This document shows positions 6,063 to 13,582 of a stretch of DNA of 20,530 bases, piece after piece. Source of the DNA: CAYGEY01 sp964349065. Lineage in GTDB: Bacteria > Patescibacteriota > Gracilibacteria > 1-14-2-50-48-13. The stretch is taken from contig CAYGEY010000017.1 of NCBI GenBank assembly GCA_964349065.1, positions 1 through 20,530 of the forward strand. Direction: 5' to 3'. Within the stretch, counting starts at the first letter, position 1. Each line of letters starts with the position of its first letter. The notes under the pieces are model-generated. The model was not told where the DNA came from, ran no database searches, and saw only the letters and a program-made list of their open reading frames with translations. The translations under genes and the position numbers were made by a program.

Positions 6063-7280
6063 ATGTTTACAATTTTAGGCTCAATTATAGCATTTCTTAT
6101 TGTCTTCGGACTCCTCATCCTCATCCATGAATGCGGACATTTTCTCGCAGCAAAATTTTTCAACGTCAAAGTTGAAGAATTCGGCATAGGCCTACCTCCA
6201 AAAGCAATGAGATTATGGAAAAAAGGTGAAACCGAATATACACTCAACTGGCTCCCACTTGGAGGATTTGTCAGGCTTTATGGAGAATCAGATCCAACTG
6301 GAAAACTAAAAAAAGACCCACGCAGTTTCGCGGCACAAAAAGTCTGGAAGCGAATAATCATCGCAGGAGCAGGAGTATTTATGAACTTTGTCCTTGCATA
6401 TGTACTTTTAGTGATCGCTTTTAGTCTTGGCATGAAACCACTTTCGATCTTACCTGACGACAGCATCCCATTTTCTTCGAAAGAATCATATATCATCACA
6501 TCGCTTTCTTTTGCTGAGAAAAATCATATCATTACAAGAAATCCTGATTTCGTAGCAGAAGAAGTAGTGCTCAAAGATGTGAGCAAGGATTCTCAGGCAG
6601 AAAAAGCAGGATTTACAAAAGGTGATTCTTTACTCAAAATAAATGACTCAACATGGAAAGACTTCCCTGAGTTTTATTCAAAAGTGAAGGCTATCAAAAC
6701 TACTGAAGTAACTGCATTTTTAGTAAAACAAACCAATGGAAAAGAGAAAACTATAACTATTACAAAAGCTGAAGGTCCTTTTGGTTTCCAGTTTAAACAA
6801 ACTGATCCTTATGTATCTAGTATCACCAACAAACCCATGACATCAATGGATGACATACCAACGTACAAAATACCTCTTTTGGATGTTCCATTGCTTGCCG
6901 GAAAAGAACTTTTCACTATAACTTCATATACATTTGAAGGTGTAGGTACGCTCGTCTCTAGCATCGTCCAAAAATTCGCCATTCCAAAAGATATCGGAGG
7001 ACCGGTACAGATCGCGGAAGTCGTACATAATGTCAATGTTCAAGCAGGTATACCGGCACTCATATTACTTATGATTATTTTGAGCATTAACCTGGGAGTA
7101 ATCAATATCCTGCCTATCCCAGCCCTCGATGGAGGCCGAATTCTATTTATGCTCATTGAACTCTGCGGAAAACGAATCAGTGAAAAACTGGAAACAAAAG
7201 TCCATTTCATAGGATATGGATTGTTACTAGTGTTACTCCTTGTGATCACAGCTCACGACATACTACGTATTTTTTCTTAA
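6063..7280 (+). CDS. rseP: RseP-type site-2 (M50) intramembrane metalloprotease
   Basis: Zinc protease that cleaves single-pass membrane proteins within the bilayer, for example anti-sigma factors or signal-peptide remnants. The first membrane helix carries HECGH (22-26) with the two zinc histidines and catalytic Glu23; the C-terminal NILPIPALDGGR (348-359) supplies the third zinc ligand, Asp, of the LDG motif. GFVRLYGE (68-75) matches the family's membrane re-entrant region. A single PDZ domain lies at about 165-250 (VSKDSQAEKAGFTKGDSLLKIN), between membrane segments at about 100-120 and 330-350. The 405-aa length suits a one-PDZ RseP. Stop to next start is 6 bases, so translation is probably coupled. 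No anti-sigma partner is visible here. Confidence 0.95.
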   Translation: MFTILGSIIAFLIVFGLLILIHECGHFLAAKFFNVKVEEFGIGLPPKAMRLWKKGETEYTLNWLPLGGFVRLYGESDPTGKLKKDPRSFAAQKVWKRIIIAGAGVFMNFVLAYVLLVIAFSLGMKPLSILPDDSIPFSSKESYIITSLSFAEKNHIITRNPDFVAEEVVLKDVSKDSQAEKAGFTKGDSLLKINDSTWKDFPEFYSKVKAIKTTEVTAFLVKQTNGKEKTITITKAEGPFGFQFKQTDPYVSSITNKPMTSMDDIPTYKIPLLDVPLLAGKELFTITSYTFEGVGTLVSSIVQKFAIPKDIGGPVQIAEVVHNVNVQAGIPALILLMIILSINLGVINILPIPALDGGRILFMLIELCGKRISEKLETKVHFIGYGLLLVLLLVITAHDILRIFS

Positions 7281-7286
7281 AGACAT

Positions 7287-8576
7287 ATGCAGATTTTTGG
7301 AGCATCATTTTTTGAATCAGTCAGCCCATGGGTCGTACTCTACCTCCTTGGAGGACTCCTCGCCTCGATCCCTCTCCTGATTTGGGGATATCTTTTTTAT
7401 AAAAAAGACCCAGAGAGAAAAGATGTCATTATCCTTTCCTTCAGTGCAGGAGTCATGTCCGTCGTCCCGATTTTCCTAGTCATTGGAGCCATGGGCACCA
7501 GCCCTCTCAAATTCGGATCATTTGAATTACCAGGACTAAATGTATATAAAATGCTCGGTGATGCCGTATCACACGGAGGATTTGAAAAACTCACTGCATA
7601 CATCGCCGTTTCCATACTCTGTTTCTTTGCGATGTACATCGTGGTCGGGTTAGTTATCTTTTTACTCGACCTCATTTCCGGGGAACAAAGTATAAAATCA
7701 TTTGAAAAAATCCTCGGAAGATCCGTAGAAGCACCACTCCTTTTTATTACACTGGGAACGTTAATTGGAGGAGTTGCTTTCCTTTTTGACTGGTCACTTG
7801 AAAAAGTCTTATATATGAACCTCCTCGTTGGAGCTGTAGAGGAATTTGCCAAACATCTCGTCCTACGATTTTCGGATGAAAACAAATTTAAAACCGTCGC
7901 AGATGCAATCGAGTTTAGTATCATGGTCGCACTTGGCTTTTCTTTCCTGGAAAACATTATCTACTTCGTCGACTATACCTGGCTCTCCTGCGATGCAGGG
8001 GCAATCAACAGCGGCGTTTGTACATTCAATGGAGAGATTGGTAGATACGTACGAAATATTGGCTCCGTTAGCACCATGGGAATATTTTTAGGCCGCTCCA
8101 TCATGTCCACACTCACCCACATCGTTGCTTCAGGAATCTTTGGATATTTCTATGGCCTTGCCAACTTCGCTCCGGATGAGCTCAAAAGCTATGCACTCAG
8201 ACCAAAAAGCTTGTTCACCAAATTTATGGCAGGCATGCACCGACTCTTACATGTGAAATCAGAGACATTGTTACGCGAGGAAAAGCTTTTAGAAGGAGCT
8301 ATAGCTGCCATGTTCTTTCATGGAATGTACAATTTTTTCGTTGACCCTGATACGCAGATTTATTTCAGCAAATTCTTTCCACCTGATTCAGTATTACTCA
8401 GATTATCCACAATTGGCGTAGCACTGATTATGCTCATATGCGGCCTCACATACATTTTTATTTTGCTTTCAAGGCCACAAAACCATATCGTCTGGAGCAA
8501 TAAAAGAGTATTGGAAAAAAAGAAAAAACTGGAAGAAGTTGAGGAGAGGCTGACAAAACAATTATCAAATAAATAA
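7287..8576 (+). CDS. PrsW-like intramembrane protease
   Basis: Polytopic membrane protein of 429 aa with about eight hydrophobic segments and motifs of the PrsW/CPBP-related glutamic intramembrane protease group: VEEFAKHLVLR (184-194, EExxK), GFSFLENIIY (217-226, FxxxE), a conserved His in IMSTLTHIVASG (H278) and FHGMYNFFVD (344-353). PrsW proteins perform site-1 cleavage of anti-sigma factors, after which a site-2 protease such as RseP acts. Finding it 6 bases behind rseP makes a two-step proteolytic relay plausible (inference). It is longer than typical PrsW, with a soluble-looking insert at about 295-335 and a charged coiled tail (KKKKLEEVEERLTKQ). Assignment rests on the motif set; the substrate is unknown. 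Confidence 0.8.
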   Translation: MQIFGASFFESVSPWVVLYLLGGLLASIPLLIWGYLFYKKDPERKDVIILSFSAGVMSVVPIFLVIGAMGTSPLKFGSFELPGLNVYKMLGDAVSHGGFEKLTAYIAVSILCFFAMYIVVGLVIFLLDLISGEQSIKSFEKILGRSVEAPLLFITLGTLIGGVAFLFDWSLEKVLYMNLLVGAVEEFAKHLVLRFSDENKFKTVADAIEFSIMVALGFSFLENIIYFVDYTWLSCDAGAINSGVCTFNGEIGRYVRNIGSVSTMGIFLGRSIMSTLTHIVASGIFGYFYGLANFAPDELKSYALRPKSLFTKFMAGMHRLLHVKSETLLREEKLLEGAIAAMFFHGMYNFFVDPDTQIYFSKFFPPDSVLLRLSTIGVALIMLICGLTYIFILLSRPQNHIVWSNKRVLEKKKKLEEVEERLTKQLSNK

Positions 8577-8587
8577 TATTTTCATAT

Positions 8588-9808
8588 ATGAAATCACATC
8601 CAAAAGTTATTACAGACAAAAATCTCATTGATGAATTTTTAGAACGCGGTGCAGAAGCTGTCTATCCCACAAAAGAAGCGCTTCGAAAAAAACTCATGTC
8701 CGGAGAAAGACTGAGAGCTTATCAAGGATACGACCCAACAGGTAAATATCTCCACGTTGGCCATGCAATGGGTATCCGGGCAATGCGCATATTACAAAAA
8801 CTTGGTCACGAAGTGATTTTTCTTGTTGGAGATTTCACGGCCAGAGTTGGTGACCCGGACAAAGACGTTGCAAGAAAAATGCTCACTCTCGATGAGATAA
8901 AAGCAAATATGGCGGGTTGGAAAGAACAAGCATCGCAATTGATTGATTTTGGAGGAGATAACCCGGTTCAGTTTAAAAGCAATTTTGAATGGCTTTCTAA
9001 ACTGCGTTTTGAAGATGTGATTGAGCTCATGTCCCACATGACTGTGCAACAAATGTTAGAACGTGACATGTTCGAACGCAGGATGAAAGAAGGTGATCCT
9101 ATCCATTTACAAGAATTCATCTACCCTCTCATGCAAGGTTACGACTCCGTTGCGATGAATATCGACATCGAGATTTGCGGAGCTGATCAGACATTTAACG
9201 CTCTGATGGGAAGGAATCTGGTAAAAGATTATTTAGGGAAAGAAAAATTTGTACGGGCGAATATGATGATGGATGCCCCGGACGGAAGGACAATGAGCAA
9301 AACCAAAGGCAATGGGATCAACCTCTCTGACACAAGTGAGGATATGTACGGGAAAGCAATGTCATATCCGGATAATTTGATTACCATGGGGATGAGGTTA
9401 CTGACTGCCCTGCCTTTGAAAGAGATTGATGGGATTGAGAAAGAAATAAAAAATGGCACAAATCCGATGGAGTTTAAAAAGAAGTTCGCGTTTGCAATAG
9501 TTGAGGAGGTGCGAGGAAAGGATAAAGCAATAAAGGCTCAAGAGTTTTTTGAGAAGACAGTGCAAAAAAAGGAATTACCGGATGAAATAGAGGAGATGAA
9601 AGTGAAATATGATTCAAAGAATATTGTTGAGTTACTTGTGGAAGTTGGGTTCGTGAGTTCGAAAGGAGAAGCAAGGAGATTGATTGAACAGGGTGGAATT
9701 AAGGTTGGTGGAGAGACCGTGGCGGGAATTGATGAAGAAGTTAAAATAACCAAAGATGGAGTGATTGTGCAAAGAGGTAAGAGGCAGGTGGTGAGGGTGG
9801 TGAAATAA
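8588..9808 (+). CDS. tyrS: Tyrosyl-tRNA synthetase
   Basis: Class I synthetase charging tRNA-Tyr, 406 aa, the normal length of the bacterial TyrRS with a C-terminal S4 domain. Seen: YDPTGKYLHVGHAMG (48-62) with the HIGH-type HVGH (56-59), GDFTARVGDP (81-90), YPLMQGYDSVAM (179-190) for tyrosine binding, the KMSKS-type TMSKT (235-239), and an S4 RNA-binding domain at about 345-400 (GFVSSKGEARRLIEQGGIKVGG). It is the last gene of the frr operon, 11 bases after its neighbour. From about base 9240 to the stop the coding strand becomes G-rich and C-poor, unlike the rest of the operon: a change of codon style inside one gene. No clear terminator follows. Confidence 0.97.
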   Translation: MKSHPKVITDKNLIDEFLERGAEAVYPTKEALRKKLMSGERLRAYQGYDPTGKYLHVGHAMGIRAMRILQKLGHEVIFLVGDFTARVGDPDKDVARKMLTLDEIKANMAGWKEQASQLIDFGGDNPVQFKSNFEWLSKLRFEDVIELMSHMTVQQMLERDMFERRMKEGDPIHLQEFIYPLMQGYDSVAMNIDIEICGADQTFNALMGRNLVKDYLGKEKFVRANMMMDAPDGRTMSKTKGNGINLSDTSEDMYGKAMSYPDNLITMGMRLLTALPLKEIDGIEKEIKNGTNPMEFKKKFAFAIVEEVRGKDKAIKAQEFFEKTVQKKELPDEIEEMKVKYDSKNIVELLVEVGFVSSKGEARRLIEQGGIKVGGETVAGIDEEVKITKDGVIVQRGKRQVVRVVK

Positions 9809-9826
9809 TAGTCCAGTCCTAATCTG

Positions 9827-9854
9827 TTGACACAAATAAATAGTAATATATCAT
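9827..9854 (+). promoter_or_regulatory. Near-consensus promoter of the 215-aa gene
   Basis: TTGACA (9827-9832, perfect), 16-base spacer, TATCAT (9849-9854, 5/6). The expected start, near 9861, gives a leader of about 27 bases containing AAGGAT. Confidence 0.65.
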
Positions 9855-9887
9855 ATTACAAAGTAAACAAAAAAAGGATATAACAAA

Positions 9888-10535
9888 ATGCAAGAAGAAA
9901 ATTATCTGGACGAAAGTTCTATATTTGAATTTGCAAAAACAGGAAAGTTCTATGTAGCATTCACAAAAAACACATTTGAGATAATTTCATTTCTATCTCG
10001 AAACGAACCGGGTAAAAGTGGCCTTCTTGGGCCAATGTTAATCTTCCCCGCTGAAACGCAACCGTCTGTCACTCATCCATACTGGTTTGCCACGCAAAAC
10101 CCAGATGGAATCCGAATAGCAAATGGTGATTATGAATGGAGTACAGTAGCCATACAAAATGAAACCATAAAATTTTTCTTGGTAGACCAAGAGCATGAGG
10201 CCAGAGAAATTGCGTGGAACCAAATGCATCAGGCAATTTGCTACCGTAATTGGGCTGAATTCGATAGAGCTGTATACTCCTATAAGCAATCTTACGAAAA
10301 TTATTGTAAAGAAAAAACTGAATTTTGCGATAGTATGTATAACAATGACAGTACTCCAGATGAAGTAAGAAATGTTATAAATAACTTTGATAGAGAATGG
10401 GTAGATTTTCGCGAAGAAAATCTTGTATCAGGTGAACATTCAGATCATACTATGTTGGCAAAAAATGAGTATCACTTGTTAATAGCCAAGAACGCTTTAG
10501 AAATAATGAAATACAAAAATACAAAACAACTGTAA
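9888..10535 (+). CDS. Hypothetical protein, 215 aa
   Basis: Not recognised. The N-terminal 100 residues look beta-rich (FYVAFTKNTFEIISFL, LLGPMLIFPAE, YWFATQNPDGIRIANGDYEW), the rest alpha-helical (AREIAWNQMHQAICYRNW, FDRAVYSYKQSYENYCKEK). There is no signal peptide or membrane span, so it is probably cytoplasmic. The start is supported by AAGGA 9 bases upstream of the ATG, unlike most genes here. The gene is a closed unit, with a near-consensus promoter before it and a strong terminator after it, set between the frr operon and a convergent operon, and is more AT-rich than those. This suggests an accessory or transferred gene. I cannot assign a function. Confidence 0.7.
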   Translation: MQEENYLDESSIFEFAKTGKFYVAFTKNTFEIISFLSRNEPGKSGLLGPMLIFPAETQPSVTHPYWFATQNPDGIRIANGDYEWSTVAIQNETIKFFLVDQEHEAREIAWNQMHQAICYRNWAEFDRAVYSYKQSYENYCKEKTEFCDSMYNNDSTPDEVRNVINNFDREWVDFREENLVSGEHSDHTMLAKNEYHLLIAKNALEIMKYKNTKQL

Positions 10536-10542
10536 ATCTACT

Positions 10543-10566
10543 AAAGAGCACCCCCGGTGCTCTTTT
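10543..10566. terminator. Bidirectional intrinsic terminator
   Basis: Perfect 10-bp stem AAAGAGCACC (10543-10552) / GGTGCTCTTT (10556-10565) with loop CCC, followed by a further T. The A tract on the left gives a matching, short U tract on the minus strand. It separates the 215-aa gene from convergent pgeF. Confidence 0.85.
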
Positions 10567-10581
10567 AAAATATAAAAAATA

Positions 10582-11319
10582 TTACCTCATCCCCAATACA
10601 CTACAAAACCTCCCCTCAACTTCCCCCAGCGTGACAGACCTATAATGAGAGAAAAATATTTTATCACTCCCAGTATCAAAATCCATCACTTTAATGTTCT
10701 TCTGCAAAACCCCAACAGAAATTAACTGCGCCTCATTATACCCAACAATATCCACCGAATACTTCCCATTAGTCAGAACCTTCACAAATTGCCCCCACCC
10801 ATCAATACCTTTCTGCACCGGATCATCTAAAATATATGACTCCTTATGAATCCCCGGACCAATAACAACCTTCAGCTCCTCCGACCTCACCCTATACACT
10901 TTCTCCATCTCCTCCACCACTTTCCTCGCCAACCACAGATCCGTCCCCTTCCACCCACAATGTGCCAAAGCAATCACTTCTTTTTCTGGTGAATAAAAAA
11001 ATATGGGCAAACAATCAGCCGTGTTCATAAAAAAATATAACCCCTTCTCATTTGTCATCAGTGCATCACACTCAGGATGTTCCATATTGATCATCCCCCT
11101 CCCGCGATCCGCAGACGTGATCTGCACAATCTCACTCCCATGAACCAAAGACATACTCACCCCATCCTCAATTCTCAAACCCAAAGATTCAACAAATTCT
11201 TTTCGATTACTATTCACTTCCTTAAGTTCCCCCCAATTATAGGACATATTCCCTTCATCACTTGTGGAGATACCGTGTACTATTTCCGGAAAAGATAGTA
11301 AGAGTTGAGATTGTTTCAT
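10582..11319 (-). CDS. pgeF: PgeF/YfiH-type multicopper-oxidase-fold protein (peptidoglycan editing factor)
   Basis: 245-aa laccase-domain protein of the YfiH family. E. coli PgeF removes wrongly incorporated L-Ser from peptidoglycan precursors; others show purine-nucleoside activity. The zinc/copper site residues are present: SLVHG (H60), NTADCLPI (C103) and ALAHCGWKGT (H120), followed by VIGPGIH and the C-terminal FFSHYRS and GRFCSVL. The usual AHAGWRG appears as AHCGWKG, adding a Cys beside the metal site. The start ATG overlaps the stop of the upstream dipeptidase gene as ATGA, so translation is coupled. It is the last gene of a minus-strand operon and ends against the bidirectional terminator. 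The link to peptidoglycan is strengthened by its D-Ala-D-Ala dipeptidase-like partner. Confidence 0.9.
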   Translation of the reverse strand: MKQSQLLLSFPEIVHGISTSDEGNMSYNWGELKEVNSNRKEFVESLGLRIEDGVSMSLVHGSEIVQITSADRGRGMINMEHPECDALMTNEKGLYFFMNTADCLPIFFYSPEKEVIALAHCGWKGTDLWLARKVVEEMEKVYRVRSEELKVVIGPGIHKESYILDDPVQKGIDGWGQFVKVLTNGKYSVDIVGYNEAQLISVGVLQKNIKVMDFDTGSDKIFFSHYRSVTLGEVEGRFCSVLGMR

Positions 11320-11882
11320 ATTTTCTTCGTATAATCAAAATGAAAATACTCCTTCTTCGTCCCAATTTGAAAGCCATGATCTAACATCAGGCCTATCAAA
11401 TACTCCTGAAGCTCCTGATACTTTTTTGCATCCGGATCTTCTTTCACTTTATAATAATCAATGTACAACGCAGGAGCACCATCCTCCGATCTTCGTAAAA
11501 ATACTTCTTGATTAGTTTTCTCATCCCAAATCGCCACATCAACAGAAGTCCCGGAGGCATGCGGCATCGCATCCATATTAAACAGATTATCTGTTTCTGC
11601 CTTTCCGTATTTCGCCACTCTCCGTTCGTACACAATTTCATACAGCTTCTTCGAACGATATCCTTCCTTCACATACAGCCGCCATCCCCGCAACTGAAGC
11701 TGTTTATCGACAGCCAATAACTGAGGAATAAGATCTTTATGCACATACACTTGATCATCCACAACTCCTGCGCTTATAATATCTTCCTTTGTTAATCCGT
11801 GATTTGCAAATTTATGCCAGTAAAAATTACTGCCAAGGAGGTTATGGTCACGGATTGAGACAAGTGGAGATTCTGGGTGCAT
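11316..11882 (-). CDS. VanX/DdpX-like D-alanyl-D-alanine dipeptidase (M15)
   Basis: Zinc peptidase of family M15D, 188 aa, similar in size to VanX (about 200). The conserved arginine of the KEGYRS segment is R76; zinc ligands H108 and D115 lie in MPHASGTSVDVAI (HxxGxxxD); the catalytic Glu and third ligand appear in EYFHFDY (E178, H181). There is no signal peptide, in keeping with cytoplasmic dipeptidases that hydrolyse D-Ala-D-Ala rather than with secreted VanY carboxypeptidases. No vanH, vanA or regulator genes are nearby, so D-Ala salvage or turnover is more likely than glycopeptide resistance (inference). It follows the NUDIX gene by 6 bases and overlaps pgeF by 4. Confidence 0.87.
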   Translation of the reverse strand: MHPESPLVSIRDHNLLGSNFYWHKFANHGLTKEDIISAGVVDDQVYVHKDLIPQLLAVDKQLQLRGWRLYVKEGYRSKKLYEIVYERRVAKYGKAETDNLFNMDAMPHASGTSVDVAIWDEKTNQEVFLRRSEDGAPALYIDYYKVKEDPDAKKYQELQEYLIGLMLDHGFQIGTKKEYFHFDYTKKI

Positions 11883-11888
11883 ATTCAG

Positions 11889-12314
11889 TTAAATCAAAGA
11901 ATTTCTCAACTGCAAAAATCTTTCACCAGCCTCACGTGTTTCATCAAAAATAGGTAATACCATTAGTTCCTCCGGCATAATCCATCTAGCCTCCTCAAGC
12001 TCGTCTGTATCCAAAACAAACTCATCATCCTGCACCAATGTATGATATGTAACAAGTAAACGATTTGTATTACTCTGCATATGAATAGAAAAACTTACAT
12101 GAAATGGGTGCGCATCAGGAATAATCATACCCAACTCTTCTTTTATTTCTCTCAATAAATTCTCCTTAGGTGATCCGTCATTGTTCAATCTACCACCCGG
12201 GAACTCCCATAAAGTATCTCCGACACCACGACAAACAAGGATCTTACCATCACATTCAAGAATCAATTTTTGTGCAACCTTACCGACAAAATGTTGAGAT
12301 TCGTCTTCGATCAT
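11889..12314 (-). CDS. NUDIX hydrolase
   Basis: 141-aa NUDIX protein that hydrolyses a nucleoside diphosphate linked to another moiety; the substrate cannot be told. The NUDIX box reads GGRLNNDGSPKENLLREIKEELG with the essential REIKEELG intact, but the first box glutamate (G-x5-E) is replaced by Gly, a mild departure. The frame is open further upstream to an ATG at 12380, but that version would run into tRNA-Asn. I chose the ATG at 12314 (MIEDESQHF), 38 bases after the tRNA 3' end, without a Shine-Dalgarno. It probably shares a transcript with the tRNA and with the dipeptidase and pgeF downstream. Sanitising of damaged nucleotides, or trimming of precursors in cell-wall metabolism, is possible. 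Confidence 0.88.
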   Translation of the reverse strand: MIEDESQHFVGKVAQKLILECDGKILVCRGVGDTLWEFPGGRLNNDGSPKENLLREIKEELGMIIPDAHPFHVSFSIHMQSNTNRLLVTYHTLVQDDEFVLDTDELEEARWIMPEELMVLPIFDETREAGERFLQLRNSLI

Positions 12315-12352
12315 TCTGATGATATTTATGAATAATATATTTTCACCAAAAA

Positions 12353-12427
12353 TGGCTCTGAAGGTGGGATTCGAACCCACGACCTGCCGGTTAACAGCCG
12401 GATGCTCTACCGCTGAGCTACTTCAGA
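12353..12427 (-). tRNA. tRNA-Asn (anticodon GTT)
   Basis: 75 bases read on the minus strand: 7-bp acceptor TCTGAAG/CTTCAGA, D stem GCTC/GAGC, anticodon loop CTGTTAA (plus-strand 12391-12397), T stem GTGGG/CCCAC with TTCGAAT, discriminator G and encoded CCA. The outermost pair of the anticodon stem is a T-C mismatch. Confidence 0.95.
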
Positions 12428-12456
12428 ACGGAACTTTCCATAAAGAAAGCTCCCAA

Positions 12457-12484
12457 AGTATATTGGATGAACTTTGATTTGCAA
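12457..12484 (-). promoter_or_regulatory. Promoter of tRNA-Asn and probably the NUDIX-dipeptidase-pgeF operon
   Basis: Minus strand: TTGCAA (4/6), 16-base spacer, TATACT (5/6). The leader before the tRNA can form a 9-bp hairpin, GGAGCTTTC / GAAAGTTCC (one G-T pair), around loop TTTATG. This may guide 5' processing or end transcription from the upstream surface-protein gene. Confidence 0.5.
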
Positions 12485-12491
12485 GAAAAAA

Positions 12492-13520
12492 TTATTCCTC
12501 CACACTAACCTTCACCGTTGCTCGTGTTCTTCGTTTCACAATACGCGCCAACAGACCTCCCAATAATCCAAACACTGTTCCAAATAACAACCCTCCGCTT
12601 GAATAAATCACCATCGAACTCAAATATGAATGCTGCGTCCCCTCAACCACAAATGGGATATGCAATGGAGCATATACCTCTTTGAGTTTAGGATCTCTCA
12701 AAACCAATGTAAAATCATGCACACCATTCTCCAAATTACTTTCTGATTTAAATACAACTGGCACCTTGTTATTATCTACAAATAAACCAGATGAAAATAT
12801 TGTTGATCGAAACACTCCAATTGCAGAAAATCCTCCACTCATATGAGCGAAAAACACAGGTGACGTTCCCTGAGTCACTTTTAAATCCCCAACTCCCGCA
12901 AAAATATCTGAGACACTTTTCCCCTCAAATTTTGCATCTTCAAGAAACGATAATGATGTAATATCCTCACACGTCACATGAACACGCATCACTTCATGAT
13001 CGAGAAAATTTATCCAAACATCATAATTTGTTCCAAAACTACATTGCTCATAAAGATTTTCCTCAAATGTAAATATCCCTCTTCCATCTGTTTTAATTTC
13101 CTTCTTTGTCACTTTTTCTCCCAAACTAATATTAAAATAAAGTGAGGTATTTTGATATTTACTTACTCCTTTAAAAAACAATGTGCCTCCTCGCGCCATA
13201 TCATCTCGTACTGGAGTGATGAACCGTAGTTCTTGACCATCACTGAAAATACTTTTATTAAACTCTAACGGATTAGTCCCAAAATCAAAAATTTCTTCAC
13301 TGTCGGTTAGTCCATCTTTATCAGTATCAGACAATAAAAAACTGGTTCCATAAGCATATTCTTGCATATCCACAAATCCGTCTCCATCACTATCTCTGTA
13401 AGAAAGCTCCTGTGCCCTCGTAAACTCTATCGGGACAAATAAACCAATAATAACAAAACATAAAAATACTGCCTTGAGATCAAATTTTTGTTTTAATGTT
13501 TGAAGTAAATCCAGAAGCAT
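12492..13520 (-). CDS. Secreted/membrane-anchored protein with thrombospondin type 3-like calcium repeats
   Basis: 342-aa envelope protein. N-terminal hydrophobic segment at about 17-31 with a probable signal-peptidase site after FTRA (residue 36). Two DxDxDG calcium-binding repeats follow: DSDGDGFVD (43-51) and DTDKDGLTD (65-73), each with the typical EEY/EE...YGT/FGTNP continuation seen in thrombospondin type 3 repeats. The middle (about 95-290) looks like beta-sandwich domains (TLFFKGVSKYQNTSLYFNIS; a second with VFFAHMSGGFSAIGVF). A glycine-rich membrane helix lies at about 305-328 (SGGLLFGTVFGLLGGLLARIV), then a basic tail, so the bulk faces outside. Adhesion or surface-layer attachment is plausible but unproven. 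It has its own good promoter. Confidence 0.8.
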   Translation of the reverse strand: MLLDLLQTLKQKFDLKAVFLCFVIIGLFVPIEFTRAQELSYRDSDGDGFVDMQEYAYGTSFLLSDTDKDGLTDSEEIFDFGTNPLEFNKSIFSDGQELRFITPVRDDMARGGTLFFKGVSKYQNTSLYFNISLGEKVTKKEIKTDGRGIFTFEENLYEQCSFGTNYDVWINFLDHEVMRVHVTCEDITSLSFLEDAKFEGKSVSDIFAGVGDLKVTQGTSPVFFAHMSGGFSAIGVFRSTIFSSGLFVDNNKVPVVFKSESNLENGVHDFTLVLRDPKLKEVYAPLHIPFVVEGTQHSYLSSMVIYSSGGLLFGTVFGLLGGLLARIVKRRTRATVKVSVEE

Positions 13521-13547
13521 TTGTTTGACGTATTATGTATTCGTAAC

Positions 13548-13576
13548 ATAATACCATATTTGACATGTTTTGTAAA
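13548..13576 (-). promoter_or_regulatory. Promoter of the calcium-repeat protein gene
   Basis: Minus strand: TTTACA (5/6), 17-base spacer, TATTAT (5/6), with the start expected about 20 bases before the ATG at 13520. No Shine-Dalgarno lies in that leader. Confidence 0.6.
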
Positions 13577-13582
13577 ATATAT

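Noticed and set aside
7397..7957. 186-aa minus-strand frame
   Set aside because: A shadow of the PrsW-like gene; its translation is low in structure and rich in Ser/Thr/Pro as expected for an antisense frame.
11316..11882. Glycopeptide (vancomycin) resistance gene
   Set aside because: The VanX-like enzyme is not accompanied by vanH, vanA or a two-component system, and it sits in an operon with pgeF.
12315..12380. Longer start for the NUDIX gene (163 aa)
   Set aside because: It would begin inside tRNA-Asn, and the extra 22 residues do not look like a NUDIX N-terminus. The ATG at 12314 fits better.
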